In this document: positions 29,324 through 38,474 of the stretch, piece by piece
Position numbering within the stretch: position 1 is the stretch's first letter
Layout: every line of letters begins with the position of its first letter
NCBI RefSeq assembly: GCF_016592155.1
Contig: NZ_AP024237.1
Location: 1,922,001-1,986,000, forward strand
Length of the DNA stretch: 64,000 bases
Direction: 5' to 3'
Source: Mycobacterium heckeshornense
GTDB lineage: Bacteria; Actinomycetota; Actinomycetes; Mycobacteriales; Mycobacteriaceae
Program-made: the position numbers and the translations under genes
The notes under the pieces: generated by a model
Database searches by the model: none
The model's input: only the letters and a program-made list of their open reading frames with translations
Told to the model about the DNA's origin: nothing

Positions 29324-30154
29324 ATGGACGTCCGCAGCGAGTTGGCTCGTATGGTCGCGCTTGCTGGTGGCCCTATCGGGGCATCAGTCCGCCGAATCTG
29401 CGCGGCAGCATTGTCGTTGCCGCCGCTGCCCATCGACGCCGCGGTGATCGAGGAGGATATTGACGACACTGTCGCGTCGTTCGCCGAACAATTCAGCGTC
29501 GACGTGTCGAGGATCGATGACCAACAGCGTTCCGCACTGTTTTCTGCGCTGGGCGATAAGGCATTTGGCGCTGTCGTGCACATCTACATCGCCGACTTCG
29601 TACCCCGGGTGCGCGCGGGTTTGGAGGCCCTCGGGGTGGGGAATGAGTATCTGGCATGGGTTTTGGGCCCAGTCCCGTGGGATCACCGCACCGATCCATC
29701 CGACGCGCTGTTCAACGGGTTTTTGCCCGCGGTGGCCCGGATGCGTGCACTCGACCCGCTGACCTCTGAGTTGGTTCGGCTGCGTGGCGCGGCGCAGCAC
29801 AACTGCAGGCTGTGCAAATCGCTGCGCGAGACGTCGGCGCTGGATGCTGGCGGGTCGGAATCGCTGTACGGCGACATCGAACACTTCGAGAATTCTCGGC
29901 AACTAACCGATCGCCAGAAGGCGGCACTGCGGTATACCGATGAGCTCATCTGGTCGCCGGGTGATATCAGCGCGGACGTCGCCGCCGGGGTGCGTAACCA
30001 CTATGGCGAAGCCGAATCCGTCGAGTTGACCTTCGACGTCATGCGAAATGCCAGTAACAAGATTGCCGTCTCACTGGGCGCCGATGCCCCACGGGTCGAG
30101 CAGGGCACCGAGCGGTATGAGATCGACGCCACTGGCCAGACGGTGTTCAGCTGA
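29324..30154 (+). CDS. AhpD/carboxymuconolactone decarboxylase-like protein (Rv2313c-like)
   Basis: A 276-residue helical protein with a redox CxxC, C161-R-L-C164, in the AhpD-like context [18 protein letters not shown] followed by [16 protein letters not shown]. Such proteins act in thiol-disulfide peroxide reduction or are uncharacterised oxidoreductases. Located 7 bp after the TldE gene and corresponding to Rv2313c. No signal peptide. Confidence 0.85.
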   Translation: MDVRSELARMVALAGGPIGASVRRICAAALSLPPLPIDAAVIEEDIDDTVASFAEQFSVDVSRIDDQQRSALFSALGDKAFGAVVHIYIADFVPRVRAGLEALGVGNEYLAWVLGPVPWDHRTDPSDALFNGFLPAVARMRALDPLTSELVRLRGAAQHNCRLCKSLRETSALDAGGSESLYGDIEHFENSRQLTDRQKAALRYTDELIWSPGDISADVAAGVRNHYGEAESVELTFDVMRNASNKIAVSLGADAPRVEQGTERYEIDATGQTVFS

Positions 30155-30255
30155 CACCGTGCGCGGTGGTGCGCGCCGTGCGACGATTGGTGCCGCCCGC
30201 GGGTTGCACGCTGTAACCCTTCGAAATTCACGGAAGGCTGGTACCGCGCGAAACC

Positions 30256-30432
30256 ATGTCAGCCAAGCAAGCGCAGCATGAGGCCGCCGAAGCCCTGTTT
30301 GGAGCCATCATCGCTCTGCTGGACAAACATGAGCACGCCCACACGTTGACCGAAGCGGTCGTCGAGGAGCTGGCTCGAGCGTATGCGGCAGTATCAACGA
30401 ATGTCCCGGAGCAGGAACGACTAGGACCGTGA
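30256..30432 (+). CDS. Small helical protein, 58 residues
   Basis: Reads M-S-A-K-Q-A-Q-H-E-A-A-E-A-L-F-G, then an amphipathic helix rich in Ala, Leu, Glu and His, ending QERLGP. An AAGG precedes the ATG at about 20 bp. No family recognised. Composition and regular helix periodicity suggest a real gene, but it is short and the start is weakly supported. Confidence 0.5.
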   Translation: MSAKQAQHEAAEALFGAIIALLDKHEHAHTLTEAVVEELARAYAAVSTNVPEQERLGP

Positions 30433-30549
30433 GGGTGCCGCGGCTGCTCGCGCGCGGGGCGGTTGCCGGGACGTATCGGTGTTATTCAGCGCGTGCGCAC
30501 TTACCCGGAGCGACATGATATTTCGCGCGAGCAATGACCTCCCGCAGCG

Positions 30550-30866
30550 TTACTGAGGTATCCAGACCGGCCCTTCCCAAATGCCCCACGCCTGATGACC
30601 GGGATCCCATCCGACCGAAGGTGCCCACTGCGGCTGCGGAGGGGCGGCGGCACATCCGGGGGCGCGAACGGCGGCGCGTACGGGGGCGGGGCCTGGTACC
30701 ACGCGGGCACCGGCGGTGGCGGTTTGCACTCGCCGGTCCACACATTTCGCGACCAGTTGCGGTCGCATTGCGCCGAGCTGACACCGGGCGTCGCGATCAT
30801 CACGGCGGCCGTCGGTGCCAACATGAGCGCGACAACAGCGGCGAGGCGACGGACGAACCACCTCAT
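30550..30866 (-). pseudogene. Secreted proline-rich protein, frameshifted
   Basis: The ATG at 30866 (MRWFVRRLAAVV) opens a signal peptide of about 33 residues (ending VSSAQ), then CDRNWSRNVWTGECKPPPP and a Pro/Ala/Tyr-rich part. At the GGGG run 30641-30644 the reading must move to another frame to continue as PPQPQWAPSVGWDPGHQAWGIWEGPVWIPQ, ending at 30550. One extra base in that run would restore a single frame of 105 residues. The C-terminal part looks conserved (Trp-rich), so this is a recent frameshift or a sequencing error. Function unknown. Confidence 0.65.
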
Positions 30867-31089
30867 CGCAATCCTCCTTGGCGGACCCGAGCTCGGACGG
30901 TTCCAGCTTATGCGCGCAGTCAGGCCACAACGAGGATTTTCGTCGGCGGCCACGGCATCCTCGCGTCTTGGTGGACGCTAGTCTCAAGCACGTGCCGATG
31001 CGCTCGGCTACCCGACAGCGGTGATGTCAACGGCTCTGCGTTAGCGCCGCGGTATGCCGGAGCGGGCAAGCACAAAGCGAGTGCCGCAC

Positions 31090-31163
31090 GGGGCGGTAGC
31101 TCAGTTGGTTAGAGCCGCGGACTCATAATCCGTTGGTCGCGGGTTCGAGCCCCGCCCGCCCCA
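31090..31163 (+). tRNA. tRNA with CAT anticodon (probably elongator Met)
   Basis: Acceptor GGGGCGG pairs with CCGCCCC; D arm GCTC...GAGC; anticodon stem GCGGA/TCCGT with loop CTCATAA; T arm GCGGG TTCGAGC CCCGC; discriminator A. The anticodon CAT means elongator Met, or Ile2 if C34 is modified to lysidine; by position near Rv2312 it is most like metV. It lacks initiator features. Confidence 0.9.
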
Positions 31164-31405
31164 CCGTAAAAGCGGTGGTCAGGGCCTATGTGTGACAGTT
31201 AGCTCAGCTAAGTAGGGTGCGATTTACCGGCGTCGTTCCGGCGCGTGGCGCGGCACGTGCGGTGCTAGGGCGGTGCTGTTTTAGTCGCTGACTTTCGGCG
31301 TGCCTGAGCGGATTTCGCGTGGTGGTCGACGAGAGTCTGATGTGTGGCTTTGGGACGGGAGAATCGGCAGGGCCGGTTCGATGACGTGATGCTGCTGGTG
31401 GGTGA

Positions 31406-31654
31406 TCAGCTGCCGGCGGGCAGCACTTCACGTGCGAAGCCGTGGGTCGTGACGGACCAGAATTCGCCGTTGGTGGCCGAGTGCGTCCACGCCACAGGAT
31501 GAGCATGGCGTGCCACCTGCCACACCGTGAACCGGTCGGGCGCGGCGTGAAAGGCGGGCGCGGCCGGGTCGACGGCTGTGATGTCAGGCTGCCAGACGGG
31601 CGAGCGCTCGTTAGGCCCACCGAACGGGTAGTCGGGCACATTCCGCTGGTTCAC
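31406..31654 (-). pseudogene. Possible cytochrome P450 N-terminal remnant
   Basis: The 82-codon frame reads like the first 80 residues of a P450: ...DRFTVWQVARHAHPVAWTHS, then NGEFWSVTTHGFAREVL, then stops. In P450s this segment (PVAW...GFWSVT) precedes helix B. Nothing after the stop continues a P450, so I interpret it as a remnant. It is the only recognisable content of 31164-31707; the rest of that stretch shows no gene. Confidence 0.4.
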
Positions 31655-31707
31655 TGAACGCCTCGTTTTTCAAACTGCTTTCCCACCGGCGTCGGCGGGA
31701 TTACCGA

Positions 31708-32679
31708 TCAGCGACGACCAAGTCTGTCCCGAACCATCTCGGTGAGAAAACGCCTCGTCGGCACCGGACGGAACGCGCGAGCCGCTTCGGTGAGCGCGTC
31801 GCGCGAATCCGCGCTCAGCTCGATGTCCGCGGCGGCGACGTTGAACTCGAGCTGCTCGACGCTGGACGCTCCCGGGATCGCGACAACGCCGGGCAGGCTG
31901 ATCAGCCAGGCCAGCGCCACCTGTGCCGGCTTGGCGTCGACCGCATTGGCGACCTCGCGCAGCGTCTGCAGCAGTGGCTCGATCCGGCGCAAGTTCTCGG
32001 TGCCGAAGAGCGGATTGATCGCACGCACACCACCTGGCCGGTTGTCGACGCCATACTTGCCCCCCAATAGTCCCTGCGCCAATGGGCTATATGCGATCAC
32101 GAGACGCTTCTCGCGCTGCGCAAACGGAACCAGGTCGTCGAGCGGCGCGGGATGCGCGAGCGAGAAATGGACCTGGTTGCTGATCACCGGGCGGCCCAGC
32201 GCGGCGTCGGCCTTCTGCCAACGCGACAACGAGTAGTTCGAAACCCCGGCCGCGCCGATGGCGCCGCGGTCGAGCAAGTCGCGCATCCCCGGCATGATCA
32301 CCGAATCGGGGAAGACCGGGTTGGGCTGGTGAACCTGGTAGAGCGGGATGCGCTCCAGCCGCAGCCGTCGCGCGCTGGCGCGCTCGCGCTGCTTGACCAC
32401 GGCGGGAAAAGGCACGATCGGCATGATCTTGCTGGCCACCACGACCTCGGCCCGCCGATCCCCGAGTGCCTCGCCGAGAATCCGCTCGCTCTTACCCAAC
32501 CCGTAGATCTCGGCGGTATCAAACAGGGTGACCCCTAAGGCGAGTGCGCGCCGAACGATATCACGAGCCGCGCCGGAGGCGTAGCGGTCACCGTAACCCC
32601 ACTCGAACGATCCGAACTGCCAGGTCCCCAGCCCGATGCGGCTGACCTTCCCGATTCCGTCGACGTCCAGATACTTCAT
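31708..32679 (-). CDS. Aldo-keto reductase (Rv2298-like)
   Basis: A 323-residue NADPH-dependent aldo-keto reductase of the (beta/alpha)8 fold. The catalytic tetrad can be followed as Asp and Tyr in LFDTAEIYG, Lys in VVASK and His in LYQVHQPN; AIPGASS near the C terminus binds the 2'-phosphate of NADPH. Same length as Rv2298. ATG at 32679 has a -10-like TACGGT 7 bp upstream (leaderless) and the conserved KYLDVDGIGKVSRIGLGTW. Divergent from the SDR gene. Substrate unknown. Confidence 0.92.
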   Translation of the reverse strand: MKYLDVDGIGKVSRIGLGTWQFGSFEWGYGDRYASGAARDIVRRALALGVTLFDTAEIYGLGKSERILGEALGDRRAEVVVASKIMPIVPFPAVVKQRERASARRLRLERIPLYQVHQPNPVFPDSVIMPGMRDLLDRGAIGAAGVSNYSLSRWQKADAALGRPVISNQVHFSLAHPAPLDDLVPFAQREKRLVIAYSPLAQGLLGGKYGVDNRPGGVRAINPLFGTENLRRIEPLLQTLREVANAVDAKPAQVALAWLISLPGVVAIPGASSVEQLEFNVAAADIELSADSRDALTEAARAFRPVPTRRFLTEMVRDRLGRR

Positions 32680-32756
32680 ACGATCCACCGTACTGAGCCC
32701 ACCCGGTGGCCGATACGCTGTGGGCTGCAGTGACCGCGTTACAAGGAAGGGCAAAA

Positions 32757-33536
32757 ATGTCAAGGACCGTGGTGATCGGCGCCTCCAGTGGGCTCGGGCG
32801 CTGCATCGGTGTCGGGCTCGCCCAGCGCGGCGCCCGTGTCGCGCTGCTTGCCCGGCGCCGAGAGCGCATCGAAGCCGCGGCGAAGGAGGCGGGGTCCGGC
32901 GCCGTCGCCGTCGAGTGCGATGTCACCGATGAGTCCTCATGTCGATCGGCCATCAGCGCTGCGGCCGACGCGCTGGGCGGCATCGACCACCTCATTTACG
33001 CACCCGCCGTCGGGCCGCTGGTCCGCATGATCGATACCGACGCCAAAACGTGGCGGCGGGTCTTCGATACCAACGTCATCGGCGCTGCGCTGGCGACGGC
33101 CGCTGCGGTACCGCACCTGACGGCCTCGACGGGCAAGGTGGTGTATCTCTCTTCTGACGCAGGCACTTTCGGCCCGCCGTGGCCGGGCCTCGGCGCGTAC
33201 GGTGTCAGCAAGGCGGCTTTGGAGAGGCTCGTCGAGGCCTGGCGGGCCGAACACCCGGATATCGGTTTTACCTGTCTGGTCGTCGGTGAGTGCGCGGGCG
33301 GCGAGGGCGACGCGGCGACGGGAATGACCGTCGGGTGGGACCCCGAGCTTGCCAAACAGGCTTACCCGCTTTGGTTGTCGCGCGGATGCATGCCCGGAAA
33401 GCTGATGCCGGTCAAGGACCTCGTCGAGGTCGTGGATACGATTCTGCGCACCGATGCCTCGACGTCGATGCCGCTTGTCGTCGCGAGAGGCGCGCCAGCT
33501 AACGGCCCGGCGTTTTCGGATTCCGGTCGGCCCTAG
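32757..33536 (+). CDS. Short-chain dehydrogenase/reductase
   Basis: A 259-residue SDR. Cofactor motif GASSGLG (residues 8-14) with the basic ARRRERI suggesting NADP(H); active site S-Y-K as LSSDAG...AYGVSKAAL. Start ATG at 32757 has an AAGGAAGG Shine-Dalgarno sequence just before it. The following SRPBCC gene starts 8 bp later, so the two form a pair. The substrate is unknown; the partner SRPBCC protein suggests a hydrophobic ligand. Confidence 0.9.
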   Translation: MSRTVVIGASSGLGRCIGVGLAQRGARVALLARRRERIEAAAKEAGSGAVAVECDVTDESSCRSAISAAADALGGIDHLIYAPAVGPLVRMIDTDAKTWRRVFDTNVIGAALATAAAVPHLTASTGKVVYLSSDAGTFGPPWPGLGAYGVSKAALERLVEAWRAEHPDIGFTCLVVGECAGGEGDAATGMTVGWDPELAKQAYPLWLSRGCMPGKLMPVKDLVEVVDTILRTDASTSMPLVVARGAPANGPAFSDSGRP

Positions 33537-33544
33537 GAGATTTC

Positions 33545-33979
33545 ATGGTCGAGCTGCATGTGGAGCGGACAATTGCCGCACCTCCCGAGAAGGTGTTCGA
33601 CTGGCTGGCGGACCCGGCCAGTCTTACGGCCGCTCCGTTGGTCCTCAAGGCTAGCTGGGCGCACGGTGCGTCGGGGCCAGCAGTGGGGGCGCTGCGCGAA
33701 GTGATCGGGGTCGGCAACTGGTTCCGCGAAGAGATCACGGCCTACGACAGGCCCCGCACTTACTCCTATCTCATCGTCCGCTCGTTCCCGCCGTTCGATC
33801 ACGAAGGCGGCACACTGACCTTCACTCCGGCCGGGGCCGGCACCCACGTCGACTGGCTGACCAACTACACCCATCCGCTGCGCACGGGGGGAAAGTTCAT
33901 GGAGGCGGTCACCCGCCCGCTGCTGCGCTCGAGTTTCCTTGCGATCCTTGCGGCTTGCGCGAAGAAACTCGAAACCTGA
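33545..33979 (+). CDS. SRPBCC (START-like) ligand-binding protein
   Basis: A 144-residue protein with the START/polyketide cyclase-like pattern: VERTIAAPPEKVFDWLADPAS at the N terminus, a central beta-sheet with YDRPRTYSYLIVRSFPPF, and a C-terminal long helix (FMEAVTRPLLRSSFLAILAACAKKLE). These bind lipids or polyketides in a deep cavity. AGGAG 4 bp before the ATG. Coupled to the upstream SDR. Confidence 0.85.
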   Translation: MVELHVERTIAAPPEKVFDWLADPASLTAAPLVLKASWAHGASGPAVGALREVIGVGNWFREEITAYDRPRTYSYLIVRSFPPFDHEGGTLTFTPAGAGTHVDWLTNYTHPLRTGGKFMEAVTRPLLRSSFLAILAACAKKLET

Positions 33980-34085
33980 CGCCTTGCTGCCGGTAGACGA
34001 CCCGGTGAACTGGGTCGATAACCTGACTATGACGTCGATTTGCTGTGGCTTCAGCGTCACCGAAGTGACCGGCTGGGGTGGGGGC

Positions 34086-35336
34086 CTAGTTGTTTGTGGG
34101 TGGGGGTTGTGGTTGGAAGGGTTCGTACCACCACCAGTTGGCGCGTTCGCCGGTGGGCCCTCGGCAGGGTGGGGCGGCCGGCGGGGGACGGTTGGGTGTT
34201 CGGGCCAGCGATCCGGCGCGAAGCCGCCGGCCGGTGCTGTCGGTGACGATGAGATTGTCGGCGGATCCGGTGATGGTGATCACCCCGCGGTGGTGTAGCC
34301 GATGGTGGTACGGGCAGACCAGCACCAGGTTGGCCAATTCGGTGGCGCCGCCGTCTTCCCAGTGCCGGATGTGGTGGGCGTGCAGCCCGCGGGTGGCCCC
34401 GCAGCCGGGAACCGCGCACGTTGGGTGGCGGTGCTCGAGGGCGCGACGCAGCCGCCGGCCGACTACCCGGGTGGCGCGCCCGGCGCCGATGGGCTGCCCA
34501 TGGCGTTGAAACCACACTTCACGGGTGGCATCACAGGTCAAATATTTCCGGTCGGCCTCAGATAGCAGTGGACCCAGATGCAGCGCCGCGGCGCGCTGGG
34601 CCACGTCGAGGTGCACCACCACCGTGGTGTGCTGCCCGTGGGGCCGGCGGGTGGCCTCGGCGTCCCATCCGGTCTCGACCAGCCGCAGAAACGCCTCCAG
34701 CGTGCTTGGCACCGGCGGGCGATTCGCTAAGGCGCGCCCACCATTGTCGTGGTCGCGCTTCCACTCGGCGACCAGCGCATCACGATGCGCCGCCAGGGCC
34801 GCATCGAACGTGGCCGCCTCGTGGTGGGGAAGGGTGATCCGCCAGCAGGTGGACTGCTCGCCGCTGGTCTTGGTGATCGAACGCGGCGCTAGCCGCTGCG
34901 GCTCAGGTTCGGGGCGCGGTTCGAGCCGCACCGCGGTGCGCAACTGGTTGACCGTGGCCACCGCCGCCAGCGCCGCGTAATGCTCATCGGAGCCCGCGGC
35001 AGCCCCCGCGGCGATCACCCCAAGCTGATCCAGCGACAGCTGGCCTGCGACCAGGCCCGCCGCGCAGCGGGGAAACTCTTCTAGCCGGCGCGCCATGGTG
35101 GTCACGGTGTGGGCAGTGGCCGACGAGGCGCCCAGCTTCCAGGCCACCAACGCCGCCACCGAACGCGCACCCGTGCCACCCCACAACTCGTCGCGGTCCA
35201 GCTCGGCGACGATCTGCACAATGCGCCCATCAATCGCGTTGCGCTGACCGGCCAACACCGCCAACTCCTCAAACAACACCTCGACCCGCTCGGCAGGACT
35301 CAACCCGGTGGCAGCAGGCGCTGCGGTCGACGACAT
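34086..35336 (-). CDS. DUF222/HNH endonuclease-domain protein (second 13E12-like)
   Basis: A 416-residue relative of the protein at 21976-23334: DUF222 domain and a C-terminal HNH motif (CAVPGCGATRGLHAHHIRHWEDGG...CPYHHRLHH) with a proline-rich tail ending QPPPTNN. The sequence is clearly different from the first copy, so it is a separate family member, not a recent duplication. ATG at 35336 (MSSTAAPAA) was chosen over 35402 because the extra residues look non-conserved. No LexA box is seen at its start. Confidence 0.85.
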   Translation of the reverse strand: MSSTAAPAATGLSPAERVEVLFEELAVLAGQRNAIDGRIVQIVAELDRDELWGGTGARSVAALVAWKLGASSATAHTVTTMARRLEEFPRCAAGLVAGQLSLDQLGVIAAGAAAGSDEHYAALAAVATVNQLRTAVRLEPRPEPEPQRLAPRSITKTSGEQSTCWRITLPHHEAATFDAALAAHRDALVAEWKRDHDNGGRALANRPPVPSTLEAFLRLVETGWDAEATRRPHGQHTTVVVHLDVAQRAAALHLGPLLSEADRKYLTCDATREVWFQRHGQPIGAGRATRVVGRRLRRALEHRHPTCAVPGCGATRGLHAHHIRHWEDGGATELANLVLVCPYHHRLHHRGVITITGSADNLIVTDSTGRRLRAGSLARTPNRPPPAAPPCRGPTGERANWWWYEPFQPQPPPTNN

Positions 35337-35659
35337 ACCGTCATCATCACAGCCGGGTCTGACAAAACTCGGCTGCCGATCCACACCGGGACGGGCCGTC
35401 ATCGTCTGCTACACGGCACAGCCTCAGTGGTCGCCAAAACCACCGCGGCTCGCGTCGAAGGCGGTCGTCACCACTTGGCTAGAACAGCCCGGGTCTGACC
35501 CCGTATTTAGTGCGCAGATCCCGGCACTCCAAACCGAAAACAACGGGTCGACACCCGGCGATTACCGCGACCCAACGGCCGTCACCGCCTGATCGGAGAT
35601 CGACGACCCATTCGGCCTGTGAGTTTGACTGCGGCAGTGCGCTTTTGGGCTAGGCAGCC
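35337..35659. other. Intergenic stretch, no gene recognised
   Basis: About 320 bp between the divergent DUF222/HNH gene and the DUF2237 gene. A plus-strand frame through 35592 has no recognisable protein and looks like chance. No repeat or hairpin stands out. Confidence 0.5.
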
Positions 35660-36046
35660 TTACAGTCCGCCCAGGTCGTCGGGCACGTCGACGGCATGCT
35701 CACGCAGTGCCTCCAAGGGCACCACGTCGAGGGTGCGCTCGTGGGTGCAAGCCAGCACCACTGGTGCGGCGCAGCCGTCGTGATAGGCCAGCAGCCAGTT
35801 CCTGGCAGTGACGCACCAGCGGTCACCGGGTGTGAGGCCCGGAAACCTGTACTCGGGCCGCGGCGTCACCAGGTCGTTGCCGATCGAGCGCTGGTGTTGC
35901 AGGAACTCAGCAGTCACCACAGCGCAGATCGTATGCAGGCCAAGGTCTTCCGGCCCGGTGGAGCAGCAGCCGTCGCGGTAGAAGCCGGTGAGCGGATCGG
36001 TGCCGCAGGGTTGCAGCGGACCGCCGAGCACGTTGCGTTCAGGCAT
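35660..36046 (-). CDS. DUF2237 family protein
   Basis: A 128-residue cytosolic protein with the family sequence MPERNVLGG...CGTDPLTGFYRDGCC...DLGLHTICAVVTAEFL and a C-terminal ATHER-like ACTHERTLDVVPLEAL. Found in many bacteria; function unknown. The Cys pair in DGCCSTG could bind metal. ATG at 36046 (MPERN) chosen over the longer frame, which has a non-conserved N terminus. Confidence 0.85.
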   Translation of the reverse strand: MPERNVLGGPLQPCGTDPLTGFYRDGCCSTGPEDLGLHTICAVVTAEFLQHQRSIGNDLVTPRPEYRFPGLTPGDRWCVTARNWLLAYHDGCAAPVVLACTHERTLDVVPLEALREHAVDVPDDLGGL

Positions 36047-36086
36047 CGACCCCAGTATCCACTGCGCCGGGCGCGCGGTGGACGGG

Positions 36087-36692
36087 CTAGGCGGGAAGCC
36101 CGTTCTTGATGGCGGCGTCCTGTTTTTGCCCCACATCGGAGACGAACTCCGGCGGAGCGGGTACGCCGGTGGGACCGTCGAATTCGAGCGTGACGAACGC
36201 CTTGCCCTCGGTGAACAGCAACACCGTCACTCCCTTGGACTTATCCGGCAGGTCCCCTGAGATCGTGACGCCGCCGGTGCCCACGGTGGCTTTGACCGGC
36301 GTTCCGGTAATGGGACCCGGCGGTGTGGCCTTGGTTGCGTTGAGCGCCCCGGCCGCAGCGGCGGGGTCGGGCAGGATCTCGATGGTGTCGTGGATGACGT
36401 GGCTGCCGTCGTCGTCGGTGAACGTCGTCGCCGCACCGGGTTTGCCGTTGGGGTTCTGGATTGGTGGGCCGGCCTTGAAGGTCACCGGCGCGTTGATATC
36501 TGCGGCGCGGATCAGAAGCCTGGTGTAGTCGCCCGGCTGCTGTGTCGTCGAGGGGCGGGTGGCGCTGCTGGATGCGACTGGTCCCGACGTGGGCGGCTTG
36601 GAGCGTGAATGGCTGCCGCAGCCCGCGACCGATGCTCCCACCACCACCGCCGCCGTGGTAAGTCCTGCGATTGCCACCTGTGAAGTCCTCAT
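36087..36692 (-). CDS. Lipoprotein
   Basis: A 201-residue lipoprotein: hydrophobic residues 6-23 and lipobox VAGC with Cys25, then a Ser/Thr/Pro linker (28-55) and a globular domain (60-200) of mixed beta-sheet (YTRLLIRAADINAPVTFKAG...TEGKAFVTLEFDGP). It resembles mycobacterial Lpp/Lpq families but I cannot name the family. ATG at 36692 gives the canonical signal. Function unknown. Confidence 0.85.
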   Translation of the reverse strand: MRTSQVAIAGLTTAAVVVGASVAGCGSHSRSKPPTSGPVASSSATRPSTTQQPGDYTRLLIRAADINAPVTFKAGPPIQNPNGKPGAATTFTDDDGSHVIHDTIEILPDPAAAAGALNATKATPPGPITGTPVKATVGTGGVTISGDLPDKSKGVTVLLFTEGKAFVTLEFDGPTGVPAPPEFVSDVGQKQDAAIKNGLPA

Positions 36693-36827
36693 TGCCGGGC
36701 AACTATAGCCGAACTCGCACGACGGCATCGGTGTTCGGGCCTTGCAAATCGCCGTCGCCTAAGCCATCCGCCGCAACGGGCGGGCGATATACACGAATTA
36801 GACTGTGCACCAATCTGTTACGGACGA

Positions 36828-38426
36828 TCACTCGGAGTCGGCAGCATCAAGAAGTGCCACCTCCTCGAGATCCATCTGCGCTTGCAGTTCGCGCAGGACG
36901 ATATCGTCGATGCGGTTTTGGTCACGCAGCTCGGTGACGGCCCGGCGCTGGTATTCGAGCACACCCAGGCGCACCCGCCGAACCAGATCGTGCTGCTCGG
37001 CGGCGGATTTGCCGGCCGGACCGTCGGGATTGGCTGTGGCGAGTGCGGCGTGTTCTTCGTATTCCTTCTCCAGCCGGCTCAGCAGCTGCGGGCTGACGCC
37101 GACTTCATCGGCCACCCTGGGCAACGCGTCCAGGGCTGCCTCAGCGCTGCGGCTACGGGCCAGCTGCATTTCGCCGGCATGCGCCACGTCCTCAGGCATC
37201 CGGGCCCAGCGCACGACGAGGGGCAGCGTGCTGCCTTGCACCAACACCGTTACCAAGATCACGGCGGACACGACGAAGATGATCAGGCTGCGGTCGGCAA
37301 ACGGTGCGCCGCTGCGGGTGGTCAGCGGTACGGCCAGCGCCGCGGCAAGCGAGACCGCACCGCGGAATCCCGCCCAGCTGGACACCGTGCGCTGGCGCCA
37401 GTCGACGCGACGAGCGCGCTGCACCGCACGCCGGTCCACCGCGCGAATCACCACCGTGGTGATTTCCATCCACGCAAACCGGGTCACGACGACGACGCCG
37501 GTCACCGCCAGTGCCACCAACGCAGCATGACGGAGCCCGCCGTCGGCGCCCGCGATGCCGCGCACCGCACCGGGGATCTGGACACCGACGAACACCCACA
37601 GCGAGCCGTTGATCAGGAAAGTCGACAGGTCCCAGAATGCGAAAGCCTGCAGCCGAGAGCGGGCCCTGATCACCCGCGGCCCGACGTAACTGAGCACCAG
37701 GGCGGCCACCAGCACCGCAACCACACCGCTGCAGCCGATCGTCTGGGCGAGCAGAAACGCCGCGAATGGCGTAAAAATGCTCAGCGCGCCCTCCTCCAGC
37801 GGCGCGTCAAGCCGGTGGCGCAGCAGCGTCACCACCAGGCCGACCGCCAGCCCCGCGACGATGCCGCCGAGATACGAGCCGACGAAACGGCCGACCAGGG
37901 CGGCCGGGCCGATCGCAGGGCTGCCGGTCGCGACGGCGACGGTCACCGCAAACAGCACCAGCGCCGTCCCGTCGTTGATGATGCTCTCGGCGCGCAGCAC
38001 CGTCAGCGGCCGGCGCGGCAACCGTTTGGCCAGGCCCGCCACGGCGGCAGCGTCGGTTGGCGAGAGCACGGCGCCGAGCACTGCCGCAGCATGTGACTCC
38101 ATTCCCATCGCGCGCGCGGTCCACGACACCGCGACCGCGGTGGCAATCACCAGGCCGACGCTGATCAGCACGATCACCCGCATGTTCGCGCGGATCTCGC
38201 GGAAGCTGGTGTTCATGCTCTCCCAGTACAGGATCGCGGGCAAAAACAGCAGCAGCACGAGCTCCCCGTCGAGATGTGTCCGACCGAACCGCGGAATCAG
38301 CCCCAGCAGGGCGCCCAGCAGGATGAGCAGCACCGGCGGGCCGACCCGGTAGCGCTTGCCCAGGACCGTCCCCACGATGACGGTGGCAACCAGCGCGACG
38401 ATGACGACAAGCCCGAACACCAGCAC
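36828..38426 (-). CDS. Na+/H+ antiporter, CPA1 family (Rv2287-like)
   Basis: A 532-residue monovalent cation/proton antiporter. About twelve membrane helices (1-400) include the CPA1 landmarks FLPAILYWESM, SPTDAAAV and ESIINDGTALVLF, then a cytosolic C-terminal helical tail (about 410-532). Exports Na+ or K+ in exchange for protons. The start is GTG at 38426; the overlapping ATG at 38428 is out of frame. Followed on the same strand, 48 bp away, by the P450 gene. Confidence 0.92.
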   Translation of the reverse strand: MLVFGLVVIVALVATVIVGTVLGKRYRVGPPVLLILLGALLGLIPRFGRTHLDGELVLLLFLPAILYWESMNTSFREIRANMRVIVLISVGLVIATAVAVSWTARAMGMESHAAAVLGAVLSPTDAAAVAGLAKRLPRRPLTVLRAESIINDGTALVLFAVTVAVATGSPAIGPAALVGRFVGSYLGGIVAGLAVGLVVTLLRHRLDAPLEEGALSIFTPFAAFLLAQTIGCSGVVAVLVAALVLSYVGPRVIRARSRLQAFAFWDLSTFLINGSLWVFVGVQIPGAVRGIAGADGGLRHAALVALAVTGVVVVTRFAWMEITTVVIRAVDRRAVQRARRVDWRQRTVSSWAGFRGAVSLAAALAVPLTTRSGAPFADRSLIIFVVSAVILVTVLVQGSTLPLVVRWARMPEDVAHAGEMQLARSRSAEAALDALPRVADEVGVSPQLLSRLEKEYEEHAALATANPDGPAGKSAAEQHDLVRRVRLGVLEYQRRAVTELRDQNRIDDIVLRELQAQMDLEEVALLDAADSE

Positions 38427-38474
38427 ATCATCCGGTACGCGGCCTGCGCACCAGCGGCGGCCCCTCGGCGCCGA

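Noticed and set aside
35308..35592. Plus-strand frame in the 35337-35659 gap
   Set aside because: No similarity, no Shine-Dalgarno and partly overlaps the DUF222 gene's start.
36882..38096. 404-codon plus-strand frame opposite the antiporter
   Set aside because: Antisense shadow rich in His, Arg and Gln with no recognisable domain.
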